In this document: piece by piece, positions 1 to 9,504 of the stretch
Position numbering within the stretch: the stretch's first letter is position 1
Layout: each line of letters begins with the position of its first letter
From: Skeletonema tropicum
Taxonomy: Eukaryota > Bacillariophyta > Thalassiosirophyceae > Thalassiosirales > Thalassiosiraceae
Assembly: GCA_037178625.1 (NCBI GenBank)
Contig: JAWZXG010000094.1
Coordinates: 1-21,762 of the forward strand
Length of the DNA: 21,762 nucleotides
Reading direction: 5' to 3'
Notes under the pieces: model-generated
The model's input: the letters and a program-made list of their open reading frames with translations, nothing else
Databases searched by the model: none
Told to the model about the DNA's origin: nothing
Made by a program: the position numbers and the translations under genes

Positions 1-347
1 GCTTTAATGGTCATTCCGAGCAACCAGAATCTCACTTCATATTATCATCGGCGATGGGTAGCGGAGGGGTAGTGCCTATAGATGTTTATCATCTTCGATG
101 GGTGCAGGGAAGGTGGTTGTTTTCATTTCAAATCTCAATGAAGTGGATTGCAATGATATTATCTCCACCCCTACAGCAGCCGAAACGCCACACTGCTGCG
201 AAAAAATCGCCATAATGTCGTTTAAGGGATGGGCCATCGATACCTTATGAAATATACTCATGGACTGAGATAGGCGGCCATACTAGGGGTGCCATTGTAG
301 GCCATTGTGGTGGCATCTTTTTCTCTTTTTCTGCACGATCATCGATC

Positions 348-647
348 ATGCAAAAACCGAGTTGGCTTTTTGACGAAATAATTTACCGATCGCGTTTGAC
401 AGTACTTTATACCGATCGCGTTTTACATATTCTCAAATATATGACGTCACTTGTTCCTCTCCTAACTTCAACGTGTCAGCTTCTCTGCTGGCAGGAAGAA
501 CATGTCGCCATCCGTGACTTTTCCGCGCAGCCACTCATCGACTATCATGCTACGGAACACCACATGCAATTAGAAGAGTGCATAAATAATAATGAGTGGC
601 TTGCGTATGACATTCCTCGCACGCAAATCAATATCTTAAATATGTGA
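348..647 (+). CDS. Hypothetical 99-residue open frame, left arm
   Basis: An ATG-initiated frame ends 51 nt before the helicase-tail exon 1. I do not recognise the product. The same frame is open upstream to the window edge except for one TAA at 213-215, so it could be the end of a longer decayed gene. It overlaps the CGATCG direct repeats. The right-arm copy differs by Gly for Arg (C at 513 against G). No domain or signal peptide is evident, and it may be chance. Confidence 0.2.
   Translation: MQKPSWLFDEIIYRSRLTVLYTDRVLHILKYMTSLVPLLTSTCQLLCWQEEHVAIRDFSAQPLIDYHATEHHMQLEECINNNEWLAYDIPRTQINILNM
384..423 (+). repeat. Pair of 14-bp direct repeats TACCGATCGCGTTT (mirror 9429-9468)
   Basis: TACCGATCGCGTTT occurs at 384-397 and again at 410-423, a 26-bp spacing, upstream of the helicase-tail gene. 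Each contains the palindrome CGATCG. Both copies are conserved in the right arm. It may be a regulatory element, but nothing else supports this. Confidence 0.4.
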
Positions 648-690
648 CCATTACGGACCGGCATAACCAAACCACGAACAAAATTGACCG

Positions 691-698
691 TATAAAAT
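691..698 (+). promoter_or_regulatory. TATA-like box abutting the exon 1 ATG (mirror 9154-9161)
   Basis: TATAAAAT lies directly before the ATG at 699. If it is a true TATA box, transcription would begin downstream of this ATG, so either the real start codon differs or the match is chance. It is identical in both arms. Confidence 0.2.
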
Positions 699-1210
699 AT
701 GCACACTTCAAGAGAGAAAGCGCAGCAACAGCAACCATCCTCTTCCGACGTGAACAGCAAGAGCGCTCGGAAGGGTGTTAGATGCTCATTTCTGTCTATT
801 CGTCAAATAATTTACAAAGTCCAATGGCCGAAAGTGCGTGTAGGCGATCATATCTTCCGCGAAATAGTAGAATTACAATCATCGCGCAATCCATGCTTCG
901 AACACTCTACTGATCCACATACTCTTCTGAGGCTTGTTCTTTCCTCTTGCAATATGCGTGAACTAAAACATGTATTGTCTGAGCTAGGATGCGTAATGGA
1001 TCTATATCGCACCAGACAGGAACAATTATCTATCGCTTACAATGTCATTTCCAATCGCAACGTTACCTGTAACGGTTCAAGCTCGGCTCAGTTCTACAAA
1101 TCGGATGCAGAAAGCAAAGCTGGAATAATGAATTATGGCCGTTGTGTAAATAACAGTCATAACTTGCAGTCGTTGGCTGCTCCAGAGTGTTCCAGCGTAT
1201 TGTCTAATGG

Positions 1211-1544
1211 GTAAGTCCGAAAGTGTATTGTTAAGATGAGCTGAAATTGGAAGAAGCGTCTTATGTGATTCAGAATTTCATGTATAAGCGAAACGCTTAA
1301 CACTGCGTAAAACATTACGTAGAGTGATCGTACGAACATAGAAAGGATCGCTCATTCATCTACATTTAAGTCGCTTTTTGCTGTGTGGTATTAACCTTCC
1401 ATAGAGTTCATGCCAAAAACAATAAAATTGTGATGTATGCAAATTTATTTTAAACTTGAACTGGTATTGTTTCTCCCATATGAATGTCGTCATGTCAAAA
1501 ACTAATCACTTATCCTTACTTATCCCTATTTTCATTTACTTCAG
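1211..1544 (+). other. Predicted spliceosomal intron 1, left arm
   Basis: The donor GTAAGT immediately follows AATGG. The 3' end has a pyrimidine-rich stretch and TTACTTCAG, with a branch-point-like ACTAATC about 45 nt upstream. The length is 334 nt; it includes a 3-nt difference from the right-arm intron near 1420. Removal joins the frame correctly to exon 2. Confidence 0.65.
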
Positions 1545-2364
1545 CAATGGCGGTGTGACAGCGGGCAACAAAAAAGATGTTGTCGACAACAACAAGAACG
1601 AGCATGATATCTCTTCTGCAGACAAAGCAAGGCGATTGCATCTCTCCCGCTCATGTTAGATGCACTAACTTTGAGCAGGCAGAAGCATTTGATGCATCAT
1701 GCAAATCATGGAGATCATGCGATAATAATAATGATTATGACGTTGTCGAGCAGGCGAGTTCTTTGTTAAAGTTAAAGCAATCATCAAAAAATTATGACAT
1801 CGAACAGCAGTGCCCTAAAGAGAGCAATGGTAGTGCCGCAACTCCAGTGAATACTCATCATCCGTCTGAAACGGACATACCAGCGTCTACTCCTTCTGAT
1901 GAGGAGTCAGCAGTTGACCCAACTAATCTTCCGGCATTGCTGTATCATGCTGGGGAACAACCTGCTACTGTTCGCGCATATCGCCGCTGCTCAGAAGATC
2001 GCAGTCTTGTGGGCCGCCAAACCATTCGCGATCATTTATATGATTCTCCGTCTACCAGTAGACTTCCGCGCAGCTGTCTCGACCGCCTGTTTCATGAGTC
2101 TTCTGGTTCTACCGTGAAGGATTATCCTTGTCGTAATGCTACTTCGGTTGCTAGACTGTCAGGAGAACGTGATAATGATGGCACCAATATGGGTGTTGGT
2201 AATGTTGATAACGCCCCCTTGGAAGCAGACGATGCTGGTGTATTTCGTAGCAATAATGGCAATGCAGCTCGGCCAGTTGGAGTTGGAGAAATTCCACAGA
2301 ACACAAAAGCGTCTGGAACTATTGGATCTATGTTGGGAGAGCTGTCGGAAAAGGGAATCCAACG

Positions 2365-2405
2365 GTGAGTGAATGTAGAAATGTATTCTTGAATTCGAAA
2401 TATAG
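2365..2405 (+). other. Possible 41-nt intron 2, left arm (right-arm mirror 7448-7488)
   Basis: GTGAGT at 2365 follows AACG, and the segment ends ATATAG at 2405. Removing these 41 nt joins exon 2 to the helicase frame. An alternative acceptor at 2472 (CACTCAG, preceded by a C/T-rich tract) looks more like a normal acceptor and gives a 108-nt intron, but then the frame is off by one base. Either the intron is unusually short or the gene has a further frameshift shared by both arms. Confidence 0.35.
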
Positions 2406-3103
2406 CATGGCACTGATCAATCATCCCTCTTTACACAAATTTGTAATCACTCCACTCCACCACTCCACTCAGCACGTGCCAATACCACCCTACACTCACA
2501 TCTGCAACAAAGGATGCTGTACTGCCACGTTCATGCCCCTGCAAATTGCATTCGCAATCACAATACACCGCTGCCAGGGCATGGAGGCCGGGTTCGGCAA
2601 GGACGATCGATGGAATCGCATGGTGATAGATCCGTCAGATGAGCTCTGGGAGAGAAGCCAGTGCCTTGGGACAGGATACGTTGCTACCAGCAGGGGCAAA
2701 ACACTTGGTTCCAAAAATGTTATGCACCCGACGGATAGTGCCATTTATTGGACAGGGCCGAGCGTGTCTGTAGAACGGTTACACAATTGCAAGACGAACC
2801 AAGATGGCCAACTCTGCAAACTCTTCAAGAAGCGGGACAAATGGGTCAAGTACCTTGACGGCAAGGCAGAAGAAACCAAGACAAGATACAACAAAAGAAA
2901 GCTTGATGAAATGACGAAAACAACTTATCAAAAGGCAGTGAGTGGTACTTTAATAAAGAATAGAGAGGACCTGACGAACCGCATCACCGAAATCATAACC
3001 AGCCCAAACAAAAAATGGAAAGAAACGAAGAAAGAATACCAATTGCCACGCGATTATTTTGCCTAGTGGACGATACAATGCGATATTCACAACTTGCATG
3101 GAA

Positions 3104-3132
3104 AATAAATTTGTCTTCAAGACAAATTTATT
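3104..3132 (+). repeat. Perfect 14-bp hairpin downstream of the left gene's stop
   Basis: AATAAATTTGTCTT, one loop base (C), then AAGACAAATTTATT. It starts 38 nt after the TAG of the helicase-tail gene and includes AATAAA. Position and structure fit a 3'-end processing or polyadenylation signal, or the terminus of an ancestral element. Confidence 0.6.
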
Positions 3133-3198
3133 ATCAATCGACATGACAAATTAACGACAATCAATAAAGGATTCAACAAAGGGAGAATATTTCTCGTG

Positions 3199-3405
3199 AT
3201 GAAGAAACATGTCACCTATAATGACAATGTACCTGTATTTCTTTCTGCAAATGATGGTATCCTCGACAGATATAGCCAATCAATTTCTGTAAAAAGCGCA
3301 TTTAAGCCAGGTACTTCTTGCTTTCTACGTAGGAACAAGTACAAATCCTACAGCGGTATGGTCTACAGAGCCTCTACGTGTCCACCAGGTAAACTTTCTC
3401 ACTAA
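3199..3405 (+). CDS. Hypothetical short open frame next to the satellite, left arm
   Basis: Starts MKKHVTYNDN and has 68 residues; unrecognised. Compared with the right arm there are several replacement changes (Val/Ile, Val/Ala, Cys/Arg, Ser/Phe), a 1-nt indel near 3360 that changes the C-terminus, and few silent changes. This argues against protein-level constraint; it may be 3' UTR or spacer. Confidence 0.15.
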   Translation: MKKHVTYNDNVPVFLSANDGILDRYSQSISVKSAFKPGTSCFLRRNKYKSYSGMVYRASTCPPGKLSH

Positions 3406-3556
3406 ACAGCTACTATACTGATTCCTACCAAGATCCCTGTAGAAAAAAGTTTGGAAAAAAATGGAGAATTTGTGACCATAAGGGGTTGGGCACCTCCCGG
3501 CCCCGTTATCGACACTTCACTGCGCTTGTTTCGACCCGGGGCCCCGAGGGCCGATC

Positions 3557-6290
3557 AGGCGATATCGATGTCCAGTCCTAGATATCTCACTGGATATCGA
3601 TGCCCAGAGCTAGATATCTGGCGATATTGATGCCCAGTGCTGGCTATCTGGGGATATCGATGCACAGTGCTGGATATCTGGGCATATCAATGCCCAGTGC
3701 TAGATATCTCACTGGATATCGATGCCCTGTGCTAGATATCTCAATGGATATCGATGCCCAGTGCTAGATATATGGTGATATCGATGCCCAGTGCTAGATA
3801 TCTCATTGGATATTGATGCCCAGAGCTAGATATCTCACTGGATATCGATGCCCAGTGCTGGATATCGATGCCCAGTGCTAGATATATGGTGATATCGATG
3901 CCCAGTGCTAGATATCTCATTGGATATCGATGCCCAGAGCTAGATATCTGGGGATATCTATGCCCAGTGCTGGATATCTGGGGATATTGATGCCCAGTGC
4001 TAGACATCTGGTGACATCGATGCCCAGTGTTAGATATCCTCTCACTGGATATCGATGCCCAGTGCTAGATATCTCACTGGATATTGATGCCGATGCCCAG
4101 TGCTAGAAATCTTGCGATATCGATGCCCAGTGCTAGATATCTCACAGGATATCGATGCCCAGTGCTAGATATCAGGCGATATTGATGTCCAGTCCTAGAT
4201 ATCTCACTGGATATTGATGCCCAGAGCTAGATATCTCACTGGATATTGATGCCCAGTGCTGGCTATCTGGGGATATCGATGCACAGTGCTGGATATCTGG
4301 GCATATCAATGCCCAGTGCTAGATATCTCACTGGATATCGATGCCCTGTGCTAGATATCTCAATGGATATCGATGCCCAGTGCTAGATATCTCATTGGAT
4401 ATTGATGCCCAGAGCTAGATATCTCACTGGATATCGATGCCCAGTGCTGGATATCGATGCCCAGTGCTAGATATATGGTGATATTGATGCCCAGTGCTAG
4501 ATATATGGTGATATCGATGCCCAGAGCTAGATATCTGGGGATATCTATGCCTAGTGCTGGATATCTGGGGATATTGATGCCCAGTGCTAGATATCTGGTG
4601 ACATCGATGCCCAGTGTTAGATATCCTCTCACTGGATATCGATGCCCAGTGCTAGATATCTCACTGGATATTGATGCCGATGCCCAGTGCTAGAAATCTT
4701 GCAATATCGATGCCCAGTGCTAGATATCAGGCGATATCGATGTCCAGTCCTAGATATCTCACTGGATATCGATGCCCAGAGCTAGATATCTGGCGATATT
4801 GATGCCCAGTGCTGGCTATCTGGGGATATCGATGCACAGTGCTGGATATCTGGGCATATCAATGCCCAGTGCTAGATATCTCACTGGATATCGATGCCCT
4901 GTGCTAGATATCTCAATGGATATCGATGCCCAGTGCTAGATATATGGTGATATTGATGCCCAGTGCTAGATATCTCATTGGATATTGATGCCCAGAGCTA
5001 GATATCTCACTGGATATCGATGCCCAGTGCTGGATATCGATGCCCAGTGCTAGATATATGGTGATATCGATGCCCAGTGCTAGATATCTCATTGGATATC
5101 GATGCCCAGAGCTAGATATCTGGGGATATCTATGCCCAGTGCTGGATATCTGGGGATATTGATGCCCAGTGCTAGATATCTGGTGACATCGATGCCCAGT
5201 GTTAGATATCCTCTCACTGGATATCGATGCCCAGTGCTAGATATCTCACTGGATATCGATGCCCAGTGCTAGAAATCTTGCGATATCGATGCCCAGTGCT
5301 AGATATCTCACAGGATATCGATGCCCAGTGCTAGATATCAGGCGATATCGATGTCCAGTCCTAGATATCTCACTGGATATCGATGCCCAGAGCTAGATAT
5401 CTGGCGATATTGATGCCCAGTGCTGGCTATCTGGGGATATCGATGCACAGTGCTGGATATCTGGGCATATCAATGCCCAGTGCTAGATATCTCACTGGAT
5501 ATCGATGCCCTGTGCTAGATATCTCAATGGATATCGATGCCCAGTGCTAGATATATGGTGATATCGATGCCCAGTGCTAGATATCTCATTGGATATTGAT
5601 GCCCAGAGCTAGATATCTCACTGGATATCGATGCCCAGTGCTGGATATCGATGCCCAGTGCTAGATATATGGTGATATCGATGCCCAGTGCTAGATATCT
5701 CATTGGATATCGATGCCCAGAGCTAGATATCTGGGGATATCGATGCCCAGTGCTGGATATCTGGGGATATTGATGCCCAGTGCTAGATATCTGGTGACAT
5801 CGATGCCCAGTGTTAGATATCCTCTCACTGGATATCGATGCCCAGTGCTAGATATCTCACTGGATATTGATGCCGATGTCCAGTGCTAGAAATCTTGCGT
5901 TATCGATGCCCAGTGCTAGATATCTCACAGGATATCGATGCCCAGTGCTAGATATCAGGCGATATCGATGTCCAGTCCTAGATATCTCACTGGATATCGA
6001 TGCCCAGAGCTAGATATCTGGCGATATTGATGCCCAGTGCTGGCTATCTGGGGATATCGATGCACAGTGCTGGATATCTGGGCATATCAATGCCCAGTGC
6101 TAGATATCTCACTGGATATCGATGCCCTGTGCTAGATATCTCACTGGATATCGATGCCCAGTGCTAGATATATGGTGATATCGATGCCCAGTGCTAGATA
6201 TCTCATTGGATATTGATGCCCAGAGCTAGATATCTCACTGGATATCGATGCCCAGTGCTGGATATCGATGCCCAGTGCTAGATATATGGT
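3557..6290. repeat. Satellite array with ~617-bp higher-order repeat
   Basis: The whole inter-arm spacer is tandem submonomers of 20, 30 or 32 bp on the theme GATATCGATGCCCAGTGCTA followed by GATATCTCACTG, GATATCTGGGG or GATATATGGT. A marker variant (GATGTCCAGTCC) recurs at 3561, 4178, 4733, 5344 and 5961. This gives higher-order copies of 617, 555, 611 and 617 bp and a final partial copy of about 330 bp. The same order of variants (CACAGTGCTGG, then GCATATCAATG, then GCCCTGTGCTAG) repeats inside each copy. EcoRV-type GATATC and ClaI-type ATCGAT palindromes occur in nearly every submonomer. CACTGG and CCAGTG 10 bp apart form a small dyad. Open frames in this stretch are by-products of 30-bp periodicity. 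Confidence 0.97.
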
Positions 6291-6454
6291 GATCGGCCCT
6301 CGGGGCCCCGGGTCGAAACAAGCGCAGTGAAGTGTCGATAACGGGGCCGGGAGGTGCCCAACCCCTTATGGTCACAAATTCTCCATTTTTTTCCAAACTT
6401 TTTTCTACAGGGATCTTGGTAGGAATCAGTATAGTAGCTATTTAGTGAGAAGGT

Positions 6455-6649
6455 TTACCTGGGGGACACGTAGAGGCTCTGTAGACCCATACCGCTGTAG
6501 AATTTGTACTTGTTCCTACGTAGAAAGCGAGAAGTACCTGGCTTAAATGCGCTTTTTACAGAAATTGATTGGCTATATCTGTCGAGGATACCGTCATTCG
6601 CAGAAAGAAATGCAGGTATATTGTCATTATAGGTGACATGTTTCTTCAT
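6455..6649 (-). CDS. Hypothetical short open frame next to the satellite, right arm
   Basis: Counterpart of left 3199-3405, starting MKKHVTYNDN. The frame is open further upstream to 6838, where it overlaps the end of helicase-tail exon 3 in another frame; this extension is absent from the left arm because of the 5-nt indel. Function unknown; coding status doubtful. Confidence 0.15.
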   Translation of the reverse strand: MKKHVTYNDNIPAFLSANDGILDRYSQSISVKSAFKPGTSRFLRRNKYKFYSGMGLQSLYVSPR

Positions 6650-6720
6650 CACGAGAAATATTCTCCCTTTGTTGTATCCTTTATTGATTGTCGTTAATTT
6701 GTCATGTTGCCGCGATTGAT

Positions 6721-6749
6721 AATAAATTTGTCTTGAAGACAAATTTATT
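6721..6749 (-). repeat. Perfect 14-bp hairpin downstream of the right gene's stop
   Basis: The same hairpin as in the left arm, located just past the stop of the intact gene. A 5-nt indel between the arms lies about 10 nt beyond it (near 6709). Confidence 0.6.
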
Positions 6750-6786
6750 TTCCATGCAAGTTGTGAATATCGCATTGTATCGTCCA

Positions 6787-9153
6787 CTAGGCAAAATAAT
6801 CGCGTGGCAATTGGTATTCTTTCTTCGTTTCTTTCCATTTTTTGTTTGGGCTGGTTATGATTTCGGTGATGCGGTTCGTCAGGTCCTCTCTATTCTTTAT
6901 TAAAGTACCACTCACTGCCTTTTGATAAGTTGTTTTCGTCATTTCATCAAGCTTTCTTTTGTTGTATCTTGTCTTGGTTTCTTCTGCCTTGCCGTCAAGG
7001 TACTTGACCCATTTGTCCCGCTTCTTGAAGAGTTTGCAGAGTTGGCCATCTTGGTTCGTCTTGCAATTGTGTAACCGTTCTACAGACACGCTCGGCCCTG
7101 TCCAATAAATGGCACTATCCGTCGGGTGCATAACATTTTTGGAACCAAGTGTTTTGCCCCTGCTGGTAGCAACGTATCCTGTCCCAAGGCACTGGCTTCT
7201 CTCCCAGAGCTCATCTGACGGATCTATCACCATGCGATTCCATCGATCGTCCTTGCCGAACCCGGCCTCCATGCCCTGGCAGCGGTGTATTGTGATTGCG
7301 AATGCAATTTGCAGGGGCATGAACGTGGCAGTACAGCATCCCTTGTTGCAGATGTGAGTGTAGGGTGGTATTGGCACGTGCTGAGTGGAGTGGTGGAGTG
7401 GAGTGATTGCAAATTTGTGTAAAGAGGGATGATTGATCAGTGCCATGCTATATTTCGAATTCAAGAATACATTTCTACATTCACTCACCGTTGGATTCCC
7501 TTTTCCGACAGCTCTCCCAACATAGATCCAATAGTTCCAGACGCTTTTGTGTTCTGTGGAATTTCTCCAACTCCAACTGGCCGAGCTGCATTGCCATTAT
7601 TGCTACGAAATACACCAGCATCGTCTGCTTCCAAGGGGGCGTTATCAACATTACCAACACCCATATTGGTGCCATCATTATCACGTTCTCCTGACAGTCT
7701 AGCAACCGAAGTAGCATTACGACACGGATAATCCTTCACGGTAGAACCAGAAGACTCATGAAACAGGCGGTCGAGACAGCTGCGCGGAAGTCTACTGGTA
7801 GACGGAGAATCATATAAATGATCGCGAATGGTTTGGCGGCCCACAAGACTGCGATCTTCTGAGCAGCGGCGATATGCGCGAACAGTAGCAGGTTGTTCCC
7901 CAGCATGATACAGCAACGCCGGAAGATTAGTTGGGTCAACTGCTGACTCCTCATCAGAAGGAGTAGACGCTGGTATGTCCGTTTCAGACGGATGATGAGT
8001 ATTCACTGGAGTTGCGGCACTACCATTGCTCTCTTTAGGGCACTGCTGTTCGATGTCATAATTTTTTGATGATTGCTTTAACTTTAACAAAGAACTCGCC
8101 TGCTCGACAACGTCATAATCATTATTATTATCGCATGATCTCCATGATTTGCATGATGCATCAAATGCTTCTGCCTGCTCAAAGTTAGTGCATCTAACAT
8201 GAGCGGGAGAGATGCAATCGCCTTGCTTTGTCTGCAGAAGAGGTATATCATGCTCGTTCTTGTTGTTGTCGACAACATCTTTTTTGTTGCCCGCTGTCAC
8301 ACCGCCATTGCTGAAGTAAATGAAAATAGGGATAAGTAAGGATAAGTGATTAGTTTTTGACATGACGACATTCATATGGGAGAAACAATACCAGTTCAAG
8401 TTTAAAATAAATTTGCATACATCACAATTTTATTTTTGGCATGAACTCTATGGAAGGTTAATACCACACAGCAAAAAGCGACTTAAATGTAGATGAATGA
8501 GCGATCCTTTCTATGTTCGTACGATCACTCTACGTAATGTTTTACGCAGTGTTAAGCGTTTCGCTTATACATGAAATTCTGAATCACATAAGACGCTTCT
8601 TCCAATTTCAGCTCATCTTAACAATACACTTTCGGACTTACCCATTAGACAATACGCTGGAACACTCTGGAGCAGCCAACGACTGCAAGTTATGACTGTT
8701 ATTTACACAACGGCCATAATTCATTATTCCAGCTTTGCTTTCTGCATCCGATTTGTAGAACTGAGCCGAGCTTGAACCGTTACAGGTAACGTTGCGATTG
8801 GAAATGACATTGTAAGCGATAGATAATTGTTCCTGTCTGGTGCGATATAGATCCATTACGCATCCTAGCTCAGACAATACATGTTTTAGTTCACGCATAT
8901 TGCAAGAGGAAAGAACAAGCCTCAGAAGAGTATGTGGATCAGTAGAGTGTTCGAAGCATGGATTGCGCGATGATTGTAATTCTACTATTTCGCGGAAGAT
9001 ATGATCGCCTACACGCACTTTCGGCCATTGGACTTTGTAAATTATTTGACGAATAGACAGAAATGAGCATCTAACACCCTTCCGAGCGCTCTTGCTGTTC
9101 ACGTCGGAAGAGGATGGTTGCTGTTGCTGCGCTTTCTCTCTTGAAGTGTGCAT
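6787..9153 (-). CDS. Three-exon gene with PIF1-like helicase C-terminal motifs (intact copy)
   Basis: Model on the minus strand: exon 1 9153-8642, exon 2 8310-7489, exon 3 7447-6787, totalling 1995 nt (664 residues plus stop). Intron 1 has a GTAAGT donor and a pyrimidine-rich TTACTTCAG acceptor. Joining keeps frame (AAT GG|C AAT GGC). Intron 2 starts GTGAGT; only the 41-nt version ending ATATAG keeps frame. Exon 1 has a Q-rich start (residues 9-12) and no domain I recognise. Exon 2 is Ser/Asn/Asp-rich and probably disordered. Exon 3 has CNKGCC, then a motif V-like AITIHRCQG, then a motif VI-like GYVATSRGKTLGS, as in the tail of PIF1-family DNA helicases, followed by a Lys-rich end. Walker A and B are absent, so ATPase activity is unlikely. 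It reads toward the satellite, converging on the left copy. The splicing model is inference; the gene could be a transposon-derived fragment. Confidence 0.55.
8311..8641 (-). other. Predicted spliceosomal intron 1, right arm
   Basis: Mirror of the left intron, 331 nt. It has the same GTAAGT donor, ACTAATC branch-like site and TTACTTCAG acceptor. Splicing fuses exon 1 with exon 2 without frame loss. Confidence 0.65.
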
Positions 9154-9204
9154 ATTTTATACGGTCAATTTTGTTCGTGGTTTGGTTATGCCGGTCCGTA
9201 ATGG

Positions 9205-9504
9205 TCACATATTTAAGATATTGATTTGCGTGCGAGGAATGTCATACGCAAGCCACTCATTATTATTTATGCACTCTTCTAATTGCATGTGGTGTTCCGT
9301 AGCATGATAGTCGATGAGTGGCTGCGCGGAAAAGTCACCGATGGCGACATGTTCTTCCTGCCAGCAGAGAAGCTGACACGTTGAAGTTAGGAGAGGAACA
9401 AGTGACGTCATATATTTGAGAATATGTAAAACGCGATCGGTATAAAGTACTGTCAAACGCGATCGGTAAATTATTTCGTCAAAAAGCCAACTCGGTTTTT
9501 GCAT
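9205..9504 (-). CDS. Hypothetical 99-residue open frame, right arm copy
   Basis: Mirror of the left frame at 348-647, with one residue different (Gly in place of Arg in the VAI-DFSAQ context). Unrecognised; low support as a gene. On the same strand a further open stretch at 9637-9924 crosses the arm's outer boundary, so that one is unlikely to be a conserved gene. Confidence 0.2.
   Translation of the reverse strand: MQKPSWLFDEIIYRSRLTVLYTDRVLHILKYMTSLVPLLTSTCQLLCWQEEHVAIGDFSAQPLIDYHATEHHMQLEECINNNEWLAYDIPRTQINILNM

Larger units (their letters stand above)
699..3066 (+). pseudogene. Frameshifted left-arm copy of the helicase-tail gene
   Basis: This mirrors the right-arm gene: exon 1 699-1210, intron 1 1211-1544, exon 2 1545-2364, intron 2 2365-2405, exon 3 2406-3066. 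Exon 1 is identical in protein to the right copy. Exon 2 lacks 2 nt near 1612 (GATATCTCTTCTG against GATATACCTCTTCTG in the right arm). The frame from exon 1 therefore ends at a TAG at 1657-1659 while the true frame continues to 2364. Exon 3 keeps the helicase motif V-like and VI-like segments (about 2545-2700) with one substitution at 2444 (Val for Ala). As sequenced, this copy cannot make the full product unless an alternative start after 1612 is used. Confidence 0.6.
1..3556 (+). repeat. Left arm of a large inverted repeat (truncated by window start)
   Basis: Bases 1-3556 are the reverse complement of 6291-9851. I matched base 1 to 9851 and base 3556 to 6291. Four indels separate the arms: the right arm has 2 nt more near left 1612, 5 nt more near left 3140 and 1 nt more near left 3360, and lacks 3 nt of left intron 1 near 1420. 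These account exactly for the 5-nt length difference. About 15 substitutions were noticed, most of them between 3170 and 3412. The arm begins at the window edge, so its true outer end is unknown. It carries a frameshifted copy of the helicase-tail gene reading toward the satellite. Inner end: a GC-rich segment ending GGCCCCGAGGGCC then GATC. Confidence 0.97.

Noticed and set aside
2122..2424. 100- and 84-codon minus-strand frames (and right-arm mirrors 7429-7731, 7440-7694)
   Set aside because: They are antisense shadows of exon 2 and cross the intron 2 donor; no domains.
3741..4632. Open frames of 78-90 codons inside the satellite, e.g. minus strand ALGID repeats
   Set aside because: They arise because many submonomers are 30 bp, a multiple of three; frames are open on both strands and break wherever a 20- or 32-bp submonomer occurs.
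3557..6290. CRISPR-like array of short repeats
   Set aside because: There are no unique spacers. The intervening bases are themselves a few recurring linkers, and the flanks show eukaryotic introns and no cas genes.
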